Origin: Planctomycetota bacterium
GTDB lineage: Bacteria; Planctomycetota; Planctomycetia; Pirellulales; PALSA-1355
NCBI GenBank assembly: GCA_003389325.1
Contig: QQVE01000024.1
Coordinates: 1-64,000 of the forward strand
DNA: 64,000 nt
Direction of reading: 5' to 3'
The notes beneath the pieces are model-generated. The model worked only from the letters and a program-made list of their open reading frames with translations, was not told the DNA's origin and did no database searches. A program made the position numbers and the translations under genes. Of the stretch, positions 1 to 8,114 are shown one piece after another; the first letter of the stretch is position 1; every line of letters begins with the position of its first letter.

Positions 1-1
1 C

Positions 2-310
2 CAACGTGGCACGGCGTTCATCCCCGTCGTGGCCGGTGCCTCGCGGGAGCACTATCCCTTCTCGCTCCGCACCAATGGCAAGATCCACGTGCAGCTCCGC
101 TGGCTCAAGACGGCACCGCCCTTTAACGACCAGAGCAAGCGAGAGCAGCTCCTCCAGCGGCTCAGCACGATCCCGGGCATCAAGATGACCGACAACGCCC
201 TGGACGGCTTCCCCAGCATCCCCGTGGCCAGCCTCATCGACCCGCAGGCGATGCAGAGATTCACCTCGTCCCTCGCCTACATCGTCAACGAGATCCGCCA
301 GCGTGGCTGA
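2..310 (+). CDS. C-terminal part of an unrecognised protein (5'-truncated by window)
   Basis: An open frame runs in from the left edge and ends at a TGA at 308-310, giving about 102 C-terminal residues with no in-frame stop. The peptide is mixed alpha/beta in character, with conserved-looking segments such as GKIHVQLRWLKTAPPF and the C-terminal stretch SSLAYIVNEIRQR. I do not recognise the family with confidence. The style is similar to tails of proteins carried as accessory cargo, but no catalytic motif is visible in this fragment. It lies on the opposite strand to the element genes that follow, so it may be cargo of the tRNA-Ala element or flanking chromosome. Confidence 0.55.
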   Translation, partial: QRGTAFIPVVAGASREHYPFSLRTNGKIHVQLRWLKTAPPFNDQSKREQLLQRLSTIPGIKMTDNALDGFPSIPVASLIDPQAMQRFTSSLAYIVNEIRQRG

Positions 311-409
311 CGGTGGCTGGCGTGTGCCTCCGCACCCCAGAATCATCGGTCGGGCAACTCACGCACTGCAGAGTGAGTTGAGACTGAGCACGAGCATCAG
401 GTGAGCGGC

Positions 410-580
410 TCACTTCTCTCGTTTGCCGAGAGTGATGCCGGTGCCACGTCCCGGCTTGGTCGTGTCGATCCAGCGTCGACGCTGCTCGGTTTTCTCTGAA
501 CCACCGGATTCACTCGTGGTACTGTCGGCCTGAGCTTTCGCGACTTCCTGACTTTTCTCGGAAGCATCGTTACCTGTCAT
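410..580 (-). CDS. small hydrophilic hypothetical protein (56 aa)
   Basis: The ATG at 578-580 is preceded by a strong Shine-Dalgarno AAGGAGT about 8 nt upstream (minus strand). The product is 56 aa, very polar and low in complexity: acidic/Ser/Thr-rich in the first half and basic in the second (EQRRRWIDTTKPGRGTGITLGKREK). A longer reading upstream exists, but its first part looks non-coding and the ribosome site supports the short start. No family is recognised; it may be a small DNA-binding or disordered accessory protein of the integrative element. Support is the ribosome site and composition only. Confidence 0.45.
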   Translation of the reverse strand: MTGNDASEKSQEVAKAQADSTTSESGGSEKTEQRRRWIDTTKPGRGTGITLGKREK

Positions 581-1078
581 TTTCGCGACTCCTTTTTGCG
601 ATGTTTCAACAATTCGGAACAGCGATGGACCGGCCGTCTCGCCCGCCGGGCACCCCGCCCCGCCCTTCGAATAGGAAGGGGCTCCGGCTGAATTGGTTCG
701 CTGTTCGGCCATGGGCGATTTACGGCAGCTGGTATTCGCACCCGGAGCCAAACTTCGTGCCCAAGTCATTTACCCAGGTTCTTTGGCGACGAGATGGTCG
801 GGGTGGCCTGCAGAGAGAGGAAGGCAACAACGTTCCCGATGGTCGCTCGACCATGGATTAGGCGGGTTTGAGCTGTAAACATTCTCACTAAGCTTGCTTG
901 TGATGCTTCACGTCGCGGCCGGCAAGGGCCCCGAAAAAAACTGCGAACCACCGGAGCCTTGGTCCAGATCCGAGCCGACGCAAGGGCGTCGAGCGGCTGT
1001 TGGTCTGACCGCTAGGTTCAGCTGGTCGGCCAGTGGTGGCCGTCACCGGCAACCGTGATAGCATCCTGGGATTGTAGG
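581..1078. other. 500-bp stretch without a supported gene
   Basis: Several short open frames cross here on both strands, but their translations look like shadow frames (Arg/Ser/Pro-rich, no conserved texture) and none has a convincing ribosome site. No clear repeat, tRNA or att-like copy of the tRNA-Ala 3' end was seen. Confidence 0.4.
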
Positions 1079-1429
1079 TCACCAGAGCGTTCGCGAGGCC
1101 TTGCTCACCTTCTTCCGGCAATGCTCCTCGTGTTTTTCGAACATGACTCCAGCTGCGGAGCTAGTCGTGATGTTGGCGTACATCTCCCGACCGAGATGGT
1201 CCCCAATGCCGTTGACCAACTCGAGCCCAAGCCCTTGAATTCGCTCCCGGTTTTCGATCCAGACGACGCAATCGCCCTGGGCTGCACACTCGGCGAGGAT
1301 CCGATACTCGTAGTTACTCCCATCGTCTCGGTTGCGTTCGTAGCCGACGTAGAGCGTCCAGCCGTCGTCTTCGTACTCGAGATCAGTGCAAAAGACGATC
1401 ATGCGTTCTGTTCGAAAGGCTGGCTTCAT
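1079..1429 (-). CDS. hypothetical protein, 116 aa
   Basis: Minus-strand frame of 116 aa with a normal protein-like composition (Asp/Glu/Tyr/Asn-rich, for example CTDLEYEDDGWTLYVGYER). A GAGG ribosome site lies about 9 nt before the ATG at 1427-1429. The overlapping plus-strand frame (1055-1447) has no ribosome site and looks like its antisense shadow. No family is recognised. It is in the same orientation as the element genes to its right, 169 bp beyond the end of the zinc-ribbon gene, so it may be the last gene of that transcript. Confidence 0.45.
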   Translation of the reverse strand: MKPAFRTERMIVFCTDLEYEDDGWTLYVGYERNRDDGSNYEYRILAECAAQGDCVVWIENRERIQGLGLELVNGIGDHLGREMYANITTSSAAGVMFEKHEEHCRKKVSKASRTLW

Positions 1430-1598
1430 CAGAAAATACCTCGTTAGGGTCCAAAATGTGGGCCGTTGCCGGCGGGTATGGGAACAAGCCTCGCGCGCCT
1501 AGCGGTCACTCGCCCCTCCAATCGGTCGTCTAGCGATAGCGACGTCGATCGCTCGCCCAGAAGCCAGCCGCTATCGGGCCGATGGTTCCTGTCACCTC

Positions 1599-2321
1599 TC
1601 AGCGGACTTGACTACTGTCCGGATCACCTGAAAGCGGTTGTCCGTACCAAACAGGGAATTCAATGGTCTGTCCACAGCGACGGCAATCACGCCGGACTGA
1701 CTGCCCGTTGTGGATCGGCACGTCGATCCATCTGGTCGAACCGCATTGACACGCCCCTGCGGGCCGCCCTGCGCGAAACCGTCGGCTCTCGGCATGTCGA
1801 CGCCTCTCGTCTCGCCCACGCAGTCGTGCGACGAGCTCGAGGATCTGAAGCGACTTTGTCGGCGGGTCGCACTTCATGCACCGCCAGTTGCCGGCCATAG
1901 TTTGCCAGAGTTCTAGGGTGCCGCAGGTCGGACACGGGTCGATCTCATCTGGGTCGATGGAATCTCTTGGCCAGCCATCTGGGCCAAACGCGTCAGGAGC
2001 GGGTTTCTCGCCATTAGGCTCATCATTGGCCCATCGCACCTGAGCCGCCCTCAGGGTTTGTATCACATCGAGCGGGAACGACGGGTTGTCTTCGAGACGA
2101 TCGATGGCCGCTTGCCAGACCGCCGCCGCGTCGTTCCGGTTGATGTGGCGTGCGTCGGGGGCAGGCCGCAGCATGGTCAACAACTCGGCCTTCTGGGCAT
2201 CCAGTCGGGCCAACAGGTCGGGCGTCATCGCCGACCTGGGAGAATATCGTAGCCGGTCGCCAACGACTTCAACTCGGACGCCCAGCAGGCTCAGGTCTTT
2301 GAGCAGGTCGGTCGCGCTCAT
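1599..2321 (-). CDS. TubC_N-like domain protein with two zinc ribbons
   Basis: 240 aa if started at the ATG 2319-2321, which overlaps the TGA of the primase gene as ATGA and suggests translational coupling. Residues 1-52 (LLKDLSLLGVRVEVVGDRLRYSP...LLARLDAQKAELL) resemble the TubC N-terminal docking domain fold. Two zinc ribbons follow: C130/C133 with C148/C151, and C191/C193 with C213/C216. A 111-aa relative in the tmRNA element (41315-41650) has the same N-terminal domain and the same final CxC-x19-CxxC ribbon, also coupled by ATGA to a primase. I infer a partner of the primase, possibly in DNA binding or replisome contact; no enzyme motif is visible. The middle ribbon is extra relative to the paralog. 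Confidence 0.7.
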   Translation of the reverse strand: MSATDLLKDLSLLGVRVEVVGDRLRYSPRSAMTPDLLARLDAQKAELLTMLRPAPDARHINRNDAAAVWQAAIDRLEDNPSFPLDVIQTLRAAQVRWANDEPNGEKPAPDAFGPDGWPRDSIDPDEIDPCPTCGTLELWQTMAGNWRCMKCDPPTKSLQILELVARLRGRDERRRHAESRRFRAGRPAGACQCGSTRWIDVPIHNGQSVRRDCRRCGQTIEFPVWYGQPLSGDPDSSQVR

Positions 2322-4726
2322 ACGTACTCCCACTCGCTCTCGGCTTGCGATTCAGTGGCGTCAACGGTGTCAACGTCAACGGTATTGCTGTTTTCGCCGG
2401 CCAACGCACGATTACCGTTGACAGCTGACGGCGTTGACAGGCGAAATCGCCGCGTCGGCTGGCCTCGGCGGCCAGAGGGCGTTTGCTCCCAATGCCCCCA
2501 CCCATCTCTTACCAGCTGTTCCAGGGCCGCTTCCGCCTCGCCGGGTTCGCGCAGCCAACGACAGCCCATTCGCACGTCGCGGGGCGTCGCTGATCCACCC
2601 TTGCGTTCAAGCCATTCGACAAGCCGGCGTTGCTCGCGGTCCTCCTCCGATTCGCCCAAGAGGGCGTACACCCGCCGCGCTTCTCCCTTGAACCACGTGG
2701 CCAGCACGATGCCGGCCTCCATGCTGACCTCGTCGACAACGTCGGCGCTGGCCAAGGTTGGATCGTCCGCCGCCCAGCGGGCGACGTGAACCACCAGCGC
2801 CAGCCGGGCCGCATACTCCTCCAGCTTCGACCATGCGGCCGACAAGTCGCCTGCGAGATCGACTTGTTCTTGGGCGTGGTTGTTGTAGTAGGCCTTCCAG
2901 GCGGCCTTGGCTTCGGGCGTCAAGCCAATCACGACGGGGCGCGGCTCGCCGTCGTCCCCGGTCGTAGGCTGCAGATCGCACAGTCGTTCGATCAGCCGTT
3001 TGATTTCTGTTTCCGCCTTCGGGTCAATGTCGGCTTCGGTCCATCGCTTCGCCTTGCGCGGGGGGCAAGCCACCAGCAACCGCGCCGCCAAGCCAGATTC
3101 CCGATGCTCGGTTCCCAAAGCGCGATGCAGAATCGCCGGCTGGATCCCCCCGCACACACAAACGGCTGCTTGCGGTACGAAGATGGTTCGCGGGTGACCT
3201 GTCTTGCGGTCCACGATGATGCTTTCGCCGTTGTGCATCGACAGCCAATGGGCCGCGTCCGCGCCTCCTTTGCCTCCGGCATAGCGGTCGAAGGAGCCGA
3301 TCCAGCCGGCCAGTTCATCGCGGGCCAAGAGCAAACCGCGCGGGTTCGCGAGCAATATCGGGGCCAGGGCTTCCACCGTCGTGTCGCTCACGATGCAACG
3401 CTCGGCTTGGGGGGCGTCCGGCTTTTCGGGCGGATCTTCGGCTGTTTTCTTGTCCCGCTTCCACTCAGCCAGCTTCTTTTCGTAGTGAGCCAGGTCGATC
3501 TCGTACTGGTGCGCTTCTTCTTCGTAGCGCGCCAACGCCTTTCGCTGCCGTTCACGAATCGGTCGCATCGCCAGCTTGAAAGCGGGCGTCTTCGCTGTGC
3601 CGCTCTCGCCCACAATAGCCGTCCACAAGATCGCCGGCACGGTCCAGCCACGTTTCAATTGGATGCGCCGTGTGTTGCCAATCGCCGCTGCAATCGTGGT
3701 CAGCGTCGGCAAGGCCACGTAGGACGGGTCGCACCCGATTGCCTTCGCCCCGTCAGACACAAAGCTGCGGAACGGTTCAGGTAGCGCATGGACAGGAAAC
3801 GGCTCGAAGCGTTCAGGAACCGCAGGCGGCAGTGAGTTAAACGGCTCGGCCTCGTTTGCCAGAGCTTCTACGATCTGCCGCAGTTCGGCAGCGTCGGTCC
3901 CCTCGCGTGCCGCCACGAAGTCGGCCGCGTCGCCGCGGTCGGGCAGGTCTGGTAATCCGACCACTTTGACCACCGGGGCCGCGGTCAGCTTGCCCAGGAT
4001 GCCCGCTACGGTGTCGGCATACTTCCGGCCGGCGGGATCGTTGTCGGGCAGGACGATGACTTCCTTGCCCTCCAAAGGTTCCCAGTCGGTCTTGTCGGCG
4101 GACTGCGCCCCATGGGCCGAAGTGGTCGCGGTGAGGCCGATAGACCGCAGCGCGTCGGCCGCTTTCTCGCCTTCGCAAACGTAGACGCGATTCGCGCCGG
4201 CCAGATCTGGCAAGCCGTACAATGGGCGAGGCTCAGGCATCCCGCCAATTTGCCAGCCCTCGCCGTGAAGCCTTACGGGGCGAATCTCCTTTCCGCCGTC
4301 CGGCAGTTCCCAGCGGACCACGACGCCGACCGGCTCATTCTTGGCGTTGTGGTACGTCCACAACTTCGACATCGGTCCATGCCGTTTCTCGAGTTCCTTA
4401 ATTGCAGCATCGGGCGTCGCGAACGTCTTGCCTGCCGGCTTGGACGTCAACGGTATTGGCGTTTTCTTCGCCGTCTGGCCATTACCGTTGACGTTGACAC
4501 CGTTGTCAGCATTGGGCATCAGGTCCGCCAAGCTCAGGCCGAGCGCCTCGCAGATCGCTTTCGGCTCGCAGCCGGCGTGGCAATGAACGAGCGCCCTGCC
4601 GTCATCGCCCTCTTTGATAGAAAGGCTCGGCTTCGTGTCGTCGTGTGTAGGACAGCAAGCGGACCAGCCGTTTGCAACGGGTTTGGCGTCCGGCAGCTGT
4701 TCCAGCAGAAGCTCAACGGGTCTCAC
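2318..4726 (-). CDS. element primase-helicase: CHC2-type finger, Toprim, DUF3987
   Basis: 802 aa. An N-terminal zinc finger (C25/H28 and C49/C53, residues about 20-55) precedes a Toprim-like domain (VCEGEKAADAL, later VLPDNDPAGRKYA, about 185-245). A long C-terminal DUF3987 region follows, with a P-loop-like GESGTAKT and a probable Walker B LLLARDELAGW. A charged coiled-coil insertion (YEEEAHQYEIDLAHYEKKLAEWK) separates them. This arrangement is typical of replication proteins of phages, plasmids and integrative elements: RNA primer synthesis plus ATP-driven unwinding at the element origin. It ends by ATGA overlap with the zinc-ribbon gene and starts 14 nt inside a degenerate upstream frame. 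Two copies of a 47-48 bp palindromic sequence lie inside it (2375-2422 and 4446-4492). Confidence 0.85.
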   Translation of the reverse strand: MRPVELLLEQLPDAKPVANGWSACCPTHDDTKPSLSIKEGDDGRALVHCHAGCEPKAICEALGLSLADLMPNADNGVNVNGNGQTAKKTPIPLTSKPAGKTFATPDAAIKELEKRHGPMSKLWTYHNAKNEPVGVVVRWELPDGGKEIRPVRLHGEGWQIGGMPEPRPLYGLPDLAGANRVYVCEGEKAADALRSIGLTATTSAHGAQSADKTDWEPLEGKEVIVLPDNDPAGRKYADTVAGILGKLTAAPVVKVVGLPDLPDRGDAADFVAAREGTDAAELRQIVEALANEAEPFNSLPPAVPERFEPFPVHALPEPFRSFVSDGAKAIGCDPSYVALPTLTTIAAAIGNTRRIQLKRGWTVPAILWTAIVGESGTAKTPAFKLAMRPIRERQRKALARYEEEAHQYEIDLAHYEKKLAEWKRDKKTAEDPPEKPDAPQAERCIVSDTTVEALAPILLANPRGLLLARDELAGWIGSFDRYAGGKGGADAAHWLSMHNGESIIVDRKTGHPRTIFVPQAAVCVCGGIQPAILHRALGTEHRESGLAARLLVACPPRKAKRWTEADIDPKAETEIKRLIERLCDLQPTTGDDGEPRPVVIGLTPEAKAAWKAYYNNHAQEQVDLAGDLSAAWSKLEEYAARLALVVHVARWAADDPTLASADVVDEVSMEAGIVLATWFKGEARRVYALLGESEEDREQRRLVEWLERKGGSATPRDVRMGCRWLREPGEAEAALEQLVRDGWGHWEQTPSGRRGQPTRRFRLSTPSAVNGNRALAGENSNTVDVDTVDATESQAESEWEYV
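2375..2422. repeat. palindromic repeat, copy A (48 bp)
   Basis: Ends are a perfect 10-bp inverted pair, GTCAACGGTA at 2375-2384 and TACCGTTGAC at 2413-2422, around a 28-bp centre. Further GTCAACG units adjoin it on the left at 2360 and 2369, and a CGTTGAC unit lies at 2432-2438, giving an iteron-like look. It lies near the 3' end of the primase-helicase gene. Related copies are at 4446-4492 and 43401-43447. Confidence 0.75.
4446..4492. repeat. palindromic repeat, copy B (47 bp)
   Basis: Inverted ends GTCAACGGTA (4446-4455) and TACCGTTGAC (4483-4492) match copy A exactly, with a 27-bp centre. More CGTTGAC-like units follow to about 4505. It sits in the linker just after the primase zinc finger, the same place as copy C in the second element, but is translated in another frame. 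Confidence 0.75.
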
Positions 4727-5114
4727 TGGTCACCCCTTTCGCTGCTACAGCTTGCGGGCACAGCCAGATTTGCAGGTCGGCCACGGAGTGCAGCACGGTT
4801 TGCCGCTTAACATGACAATGCGAAGACAGGGAATAGTGCAGCGCGGGGCAGTGCCGGTCGAACTGCACCTCGGTGATTGGGGTGTTGCGTCGGCTTCCTC
4901 GCACGCTTCGAGGGCGTTGCGTCACCAGCTCCTGCTCATTGAAGAAGTCCACCTGGCGGTCGGTGCGGAACGTTGTGCGTTTGAGTGTTTTGCCGCCGGA
5001 CAAACCTTGCTTTATCGTGCCGCCGCCCGACCGCTGTTTCTTACCTTTTGGCCCCGCTTCGTTGCGGGCTTTCGGTGATGGTGTAAGATGCTTCTGCATT
5101 TCAGTATTTGCCAT
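4713..5114 (-). pseudogene. chimeric degenerate frame: ATPase-like leader joined to HTH-protein tail
   Basis: 133 codons that look like two gene fragments. The last 25 residues (KRQTVLHSVADLQIWL...AVAAKGV) match the C-terminus of the excisionase-like HTH protein at 43655-43897 (KRRTVLYPVDQLLSWLEQQV), and both overlap the downstream primase start by 14-17 nt. The first part (to about RTTFRTDRQVDFFNEQELV) recalls the N-terminal leader of TopoVI-B-like ATP-binding proteins found in mobile elements; this is from memory and weak. The middle looks non-coding. I infer a deletion that fused the start of one gene to the end of the HTH gene. It may still be translated and coupled to the primase. Confidence 0.5.
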
Positions 5115-5233
5115 CGGCCAGCTTTCCTTGCATGGGGCTGGCCTTTGGCATTTCTAGAGTTCTTTGTTTGCTCTCGACGAAGATGAGCCGTGGTCCGCTG
5201 GCGTTGCCGCCGCCGCCGAAATCCTCCTGGACA

Positions 5234-5521
5234 TCAGATGCCGGCCTCCTCGAGCTCGTCCTCCGCCCGAAGAATGGCACGTCGGCGGGCTGCTGGTGTC
5301 CGAATCTTGACGACGCCCGCACCCCCGCTCTGCTCCGCGAACCGCTGCAGGGCTTCAACGCTGGTGTACGGCTTGCCGCCGATCATGAGGCTCTCCAGAC
5401 GGCGACCGCGGACGCCCTTAGTCCGCCATCGCCAGAGAGCACAGAGAGAGGGTCGGCCGGGCAATAGTGCCGCGGCCTGCGGCATCGTGATCAGATGCTC
5501 AGTTGAGATATCGATTGCCAT
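5234..5521 (-). CDS. DUF1580-family helix-turn-helix protein
   Basis: 95 aa from the ATG 5519-5521. Core text (LITMPQAAALLPGRPSLCALWRWRTKGVRGRRLESLMIGGKPYTSVEALQRF, about residues 9-60) matches the planctomycete DUF1580 pattern, a MerR/excisionase-like winged HTH. It is therefore a probable excisionase or transcription regulator of the element. It lies between the primase block and a 259-aa gene, all on the minus strand. An upstream in-frame ATG would add 18 residues of poor quality, so the shorter start is preferred. Confidence 0.75.
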   Translation of the reverse strand: MAIDISTEHLITMPQAAALLPGRPSLCALWRWRTKGVRGRRLESLMIGGKPYTSVEALQRFAEQSGGAGVVKIRTPAARRRAILRAEDELEEAGI

Positions 5522-5587
5522 CGTGAATGCTCGCAAACGGAGGCATGTGAGTGCTACTCCATGCGAGGATGGCAAATCGTCTCGCGG

Positions 5588-6367
5588 TCAGTCGAATGCT
5601 TGACCGCCATTTTTCTCAGCCTCCAGCCACTTCTTGTAGGCCCGCTTCAAAGTGCTGAGACTGGCAACCCCTTTCTTCTCTAGCGATTTGCAAGCTGGCT
5701 GCAGTTTCATGCCGCCTGCCACAAGCTCGTGAATCTCTTGGGCCACTTGTTCTCTCTGCTCATCCGTGAGCACTTGGCTGGTTTTGCCAGCGTTCCTGCC
5801 CTGCTGCGACCACTTCTTACCTCGCTTCGCGGCTGGCTCGTGCGGTAAAACACGCAGCTGCTCACAAAGCCGTCCGAGCCGCATCGCATGAAGTGCCACG
5901 TCGACTCCACCTGCATAGACGTGCTCGAGAGCACGCAGGGCGGCAATTGCCCTGACGACTTGGCCGGGTGGCTTCAGCTCGAAGGCATACCATCTAGGGC
6001 CGCCGCCGACATCGACGAACGTCGCGTACTGCTCGCCCATCCGGACTGCGATGACCTCGTTGTGCAGCCCCTGCTCGTGCCAGAATAGTCCCCGCTTGGC
6101 ATTGTCATACGCAACTTCGTCCAAAGACTCTTCGGGCCGATTGGTAGGCCTCAAGAACGGCTCGGCGATCTCTGCCGCAAACCGGCGGGCAATCTCCAGC
6201 GCACGCTCGGTTTCCTCTTTGGGCGTGGGAGACTTGAGGTCTGGGTCGTCCGCGGACAAGCGTTCGGTGCGAATGTTGTCGACAAAGCCGTGCTTGTAGA
6301 TCCCGCCATCGCGAGTCTTGATTCTCAGCACTTGCACATCGATTTTCTGCGGCTTCTTGCTTCCCAT
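5588..6367 (-). CDS. element protein of unknown function with C-terminal HTH-like segment
   Basis: 259 aa, with a GAGG ribosome site before the ATG at 6365-6367. The N-terminal two thirds is soluble alpha/beta with no recognised motif. A basic linker (KRGKKWSQQGRNAGKT) leads to a C-terminal helical region (LTDEQREQVAQEIHELVAGGMKL, then ASLSTLKRAYKKW) that resembles a resolvase- or transposase-like HTH. It lies between the integrase and DUF1580 genes. The tmRNA element also has a protein of similar size with a C-terminal HTH (44079-44900), but the two sequences are not obviously alike. I infer a DNA-binding accessory protein. Confidence 0.6.
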   Translation of the reverse strand: MGSKKPQKIDVQVLRIKTRDGGIYKHGFVDNIRTERLSADDPDLKSPTPKEETERALEIARRFAAEIAEPFLRPTNRPEESLDEVAYDNAKRGLFWHEQGLHNEVIAVRMGEQYATFVDVGGGPRWYAFELKPPGQVVRAIAALRALEHVYAGGVDVALHAMRLGRLCEQLRVLPHEPAAKRGKKWSQQGRNAGKTSQVLTDEQREQVAQEIHELVAGGMKLQPACKSLEKKGVASLSTLKRAYKKWLEAEKNGGQAFD

Positions 6368-6787
6368 TTCAAAAGAATCCTCTACTACTCAGCCTACCGT
6401 CAGGGCGAACGGGCCCACCCCCAGTCCACGTCAAACGGTCCTTGATTGTTTGAAGAAACTCCGCGATCAACTTCTCTCTCAAGACTCGCCCGCGAAGCCG
6501 GTCAATAAAACTATTCGAGTAGCGATTGACATGGCCAAGTGCCAGAGCTTATTTGATCAGTCACTGGATCGCTCAGCCTCGTAGCCGAGGCGTCGCTCGA
6601 CTCGGTAAGCCAATAGGCAGCCGACGTCGACCTCGGTCGCCCGCTGGCTGACCACAGGAGCCCTCGACGGAATCCATGGAACTCAAGCAGGTTAAGTTCA
6701 TTCGGACTCCTGGCAGCGTGCTGCTGCAGTCTCAACGCCTGAATGGAAGTTGGTCGCGACGTGGAGCCCGTGGTCGGCTCAAAAAAT
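6368..6787. other. 420-bp gap downstream of integrase, no supported gene
   Basis: Open frames here are short and read like shadows. The stretch is slightly richer in A/T than its neighbours and holds a TTGACA at about 6527 with no gene behind it. It may carry the promoter for the minus-strand gene starting at 6367, but no convincing -35/-10 pair was found. Confidence 0.35.
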
Positions 6788-7993
6788 TCAACCTACCTCT
6801 AGTGCGACTCTTAGGCCGAGTTCCCGATCACGCTCGGCGTAGATCTGCGTCACGTCGGCCGTCGAGTGCCCCAGGGCGACCTGTGCTGCCTCCAGGCCGA
6901 ACTGCCGCCGGATGCTGGTGGCGGCCGTGTGTCGCAACCGATTCGGCGACCAGTGCGGCACGCCGGCCTTGTCGCATGCTCGGGCGATGGCCCGGCGATA
7001 GGTGTCTTTGCCATAGCGTCCGGACGGAACTCGCATTGGTTTGGGTTTACTGCGATCGACTTGGCTCGGTGGAACCTTGCTCGTTCGTGCTGCCCGCATG
7101 GCGACCTTCCGCTGTTTCTCAGATTCACGAGGGGAGAAGCAGTGCGACGTCGCCGGCCGCAGCAGATAGGGCGTCAGGATCTCCTGGGCCCGCGGGCCGA
7201 TGAAGATCACGCGGTCTCGCCCATGATGCTCGGTCTTGTGCGAGGCGGGCCGGTAGGTCCACACGTCGCCACTGCGGTCCACGTCGCACGGCCGCAGCGA
7301 GCAGACCTCCCCCGGCCGGCAGCCGGTGAGCCGCTGCAACCGCACCATGTCAGCCACGACCGTCGGCAGATGCGGCAGCGTGGCCTCGACGACGTCGTCC
7401 TCGACGGGGAGCACTGGAGCGGTCTCGCGGGCTTCGCTACGGCCGATCTTGAGGCCTGGCACCGCGTCGAGAGCGTGGATGACGGATGGCGGCACCAGTT
7501 CTTGGGACACGCCCCATCGAAAGACCCGTTTGATGGCCGCGATGCGGTCGTTGACGGTCCGGCGAGCCAAGCCCGCGACGGGCTTTCCCTTTGCGTCGAC
7601 GTAGCCGCGGGAAAGGTGCCCCTGGAGGGCCTGCAGAGCGAGAGGGCCGAAGTCGCGGACTAGTTCGCGGCCGTAGAATTGCCGTAGCGGCCGAATCGCG
7701 TAGTCGAGGCTGGCCACAGTGCTGGTCAGCTTGCCGTTCTTGCGATAGTACGCTCGGGCATGCCGGCGATACGCGGCCAGCAGCTCGACGACGGTTAGTC
7801 CCTCGGTGCCGCATGTCTGGGACAGCCGCCGACCGTTGGCGAGCCATTCACCAATCAGGCGTTCGTATACCGCCTTGGACGCTGTCGATTTCCAGCGCCC
7901 GAGGTAGAAGTCACGTCCATCGAGCGTGACGACGGCCTGTCCCGAGGCCCGGTGGTGGCGATACTTCGGCGTGACGTTTCGCAGTTTCGGCAT
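6788..7993 (-). CDS. int: tyrosine recombinase / integrase
   Basis: 401 aa from the ATG at 7991-7993; the 22 codons upstream look non-coding. An N-terminal AP2-like/SAM-like DNA-binding part (residues about 1-170) is followed by the catalytic domain with the expected residues: Arg in TGCRPGEV, a Lys in the SHKTEHHGRDRV hairpin, HxxR in RLRHTAAT, and the Tyr nucleophile in ADVTQIYAERD. The gene starts 122 bp from the 3' end of a tRNA-Ala gene, the usual att position for this enzyme class, and would mediate integration and excision there. Length and all catalytic residues appear intact. Confidence 0.92.
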   Translation of the reverse strand: MPKLRNVTPKYRHHRASGQAVVTLDGRDFYLGRWKSTASKAVYERLIGEWLANGRRLSQTCGTEGLTVVELLAAYRRHARAYYRKNGKLTSTVASLDYAIRPLRQFYGRELVRDFGPLALQALQGHLSRGYVDAKGKPVAGLARRTVNDRIAAIKRVFRWGVSQELVPPSVIHALDAVPGLKIGRSEARETAPVLPVEDDVVEATLPHLPTVVADMVRLQRLTGCRPGEVCSLRPCDVDRSGDVWTYRPASHKTEHHGRDRVIFIGPRAQEILTPYLLRPATSHCFSPRESEKQRKVAMRAARTSKVPPSQVDRSKPKPMRVPSGRYGKDTYRRAIARACDKAGVPHWSPNRLRHTAATSIRRQFGLEAAQVALGHSTADVTQIYAERDRELGLRVALEVG

Positions 7994-8114
7994 GGTGCAA
8001 ACCCTCCACGAGTCGCAAAACGGTATGTACCGTTTTGTGGCACTCGGAAAAGGCCGCACCGCCGACCACCGGCGGGTAACTTAAAGACAAGTTTCGGCGG
8101 GACTTCGAACTGAG

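Larger units (their letters stand above)
1..8114. mobile_element. integrative element inserted at tRNA-Ala(CGC) (right end; left end outside window)
   Basis: The run from the tRNA 3' end leftwards holds integrase, DUF1580 HTH protein, primase-helicase and zinc-ribbon protein, all on the minus strand, and looks slightly lower in GC than the core genes by eye. The module order matches the element at the tmRNA. No second copy of the tRNA 3' sequence was found in 1-8114, so the other att site is probably left of the window, or position 1 may already be past it. No capsid, terminase or conjugation genes are visible, which suggests a small integrative or satellite-like element. Confidence 0.65.
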
